In this document: positions 5,560-5,598 of the stretch, piece by piece
How positions within the stretch are numbered: position 1 is the first letter of the stretch
Layout of the letters: the number at the start of each line of letters is the position of its first letter
Origin: an uncultured Bacteroidales bacterium
Lineage (GTDB): Bacteria > Bacteroidota > Bacteroidia > Bacteroidales > Bacteroidaceae
DNA length: 5,598 nt
Reading direction: 5' to 3'
NCBI GenBank assembly: GCA_947367415.1
Contig: CANBEE010000188.1
Span: 1 to 5,598 of the forward strand
The notes under the pieces: generated by a model
Database searches by the model: none
Seen by the model: only the letters and a program-made list of their open reading frames with translations
What the model was told of the DNA's origin: nothing
Position numbers and translations under genes: made by a program

Positions 5560-5598
5560 TATCATCACAAGATAAAACGCAAGCACACTCTGTAAAAG

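Overview
The window looks like chromosomal DNA of a Bacteroidota bacterium, most likely a Prevotella/Segatella-type Bacteroidales member. The reasons are promoter -7 boxes of the TAnnTTTG type (2334-2341, 4290-4297, and a one-mismatch version at 111-118), A-rich leaders without Shine-Dalgarno sequences, and proteins that read like Bacteroidales versions of their families. Genus assignment is inference.

Layout, all genes on the + strand. Bases 1-65 may hold the last codons of an upstream gene. A promoter-like region (84-118) and an A-rich leader precede a 482-residue PLP enzyme of the tryptophanase / tyrosine phenol-lyase family (167-1615), which ends at a hairpin terminator (1641-1676). Next is a Blc-type lipocalin with a signal peptide (1743-2264), more AT-rich than its neighbours. 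A good -7 box then leads into a 586-residue carboxyltransferase related to pyruvate carboxylase subunit B and the oxaloacetate decarboxylase alpha chain (2394-4154). A perfect 34-bp palindrome, probably its terminator, follows at 4182-4215. Four bases further on lies a complete ISL3-family insertion sequence (4227-5551), with 25-bp perfect terminal inverted repeats and an 8-bp target duplication (ATAATTCT) on both sides. Its transposase is broken by two compensating frameshifts. The last 39 bases (5560-5598) continue the interrupted intergenic DNA, and I see no feature in them.

The two large enzymes could both act around pyruvate: beta-eliminating lyases release it, and PycB/OadA-type enzymes use or make it. 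They are separated by a terminator, a lipocalin and a second promoter, so they are not one simple operon. The most unusual observations concern their active sites. The carboxyltransferase has a C-terminal biotinyl-type domain with no lysine at the attachment turn, and a Lys where related enzymes carry a catalytic-region Thr. The lyase keeps the Schiff-base Lys and the tyrosine phenol-lyase specificity residues but has lost several conserved PLP-site residues. I see no CRISPR array, tRNA, rRNA or obvious defence system.
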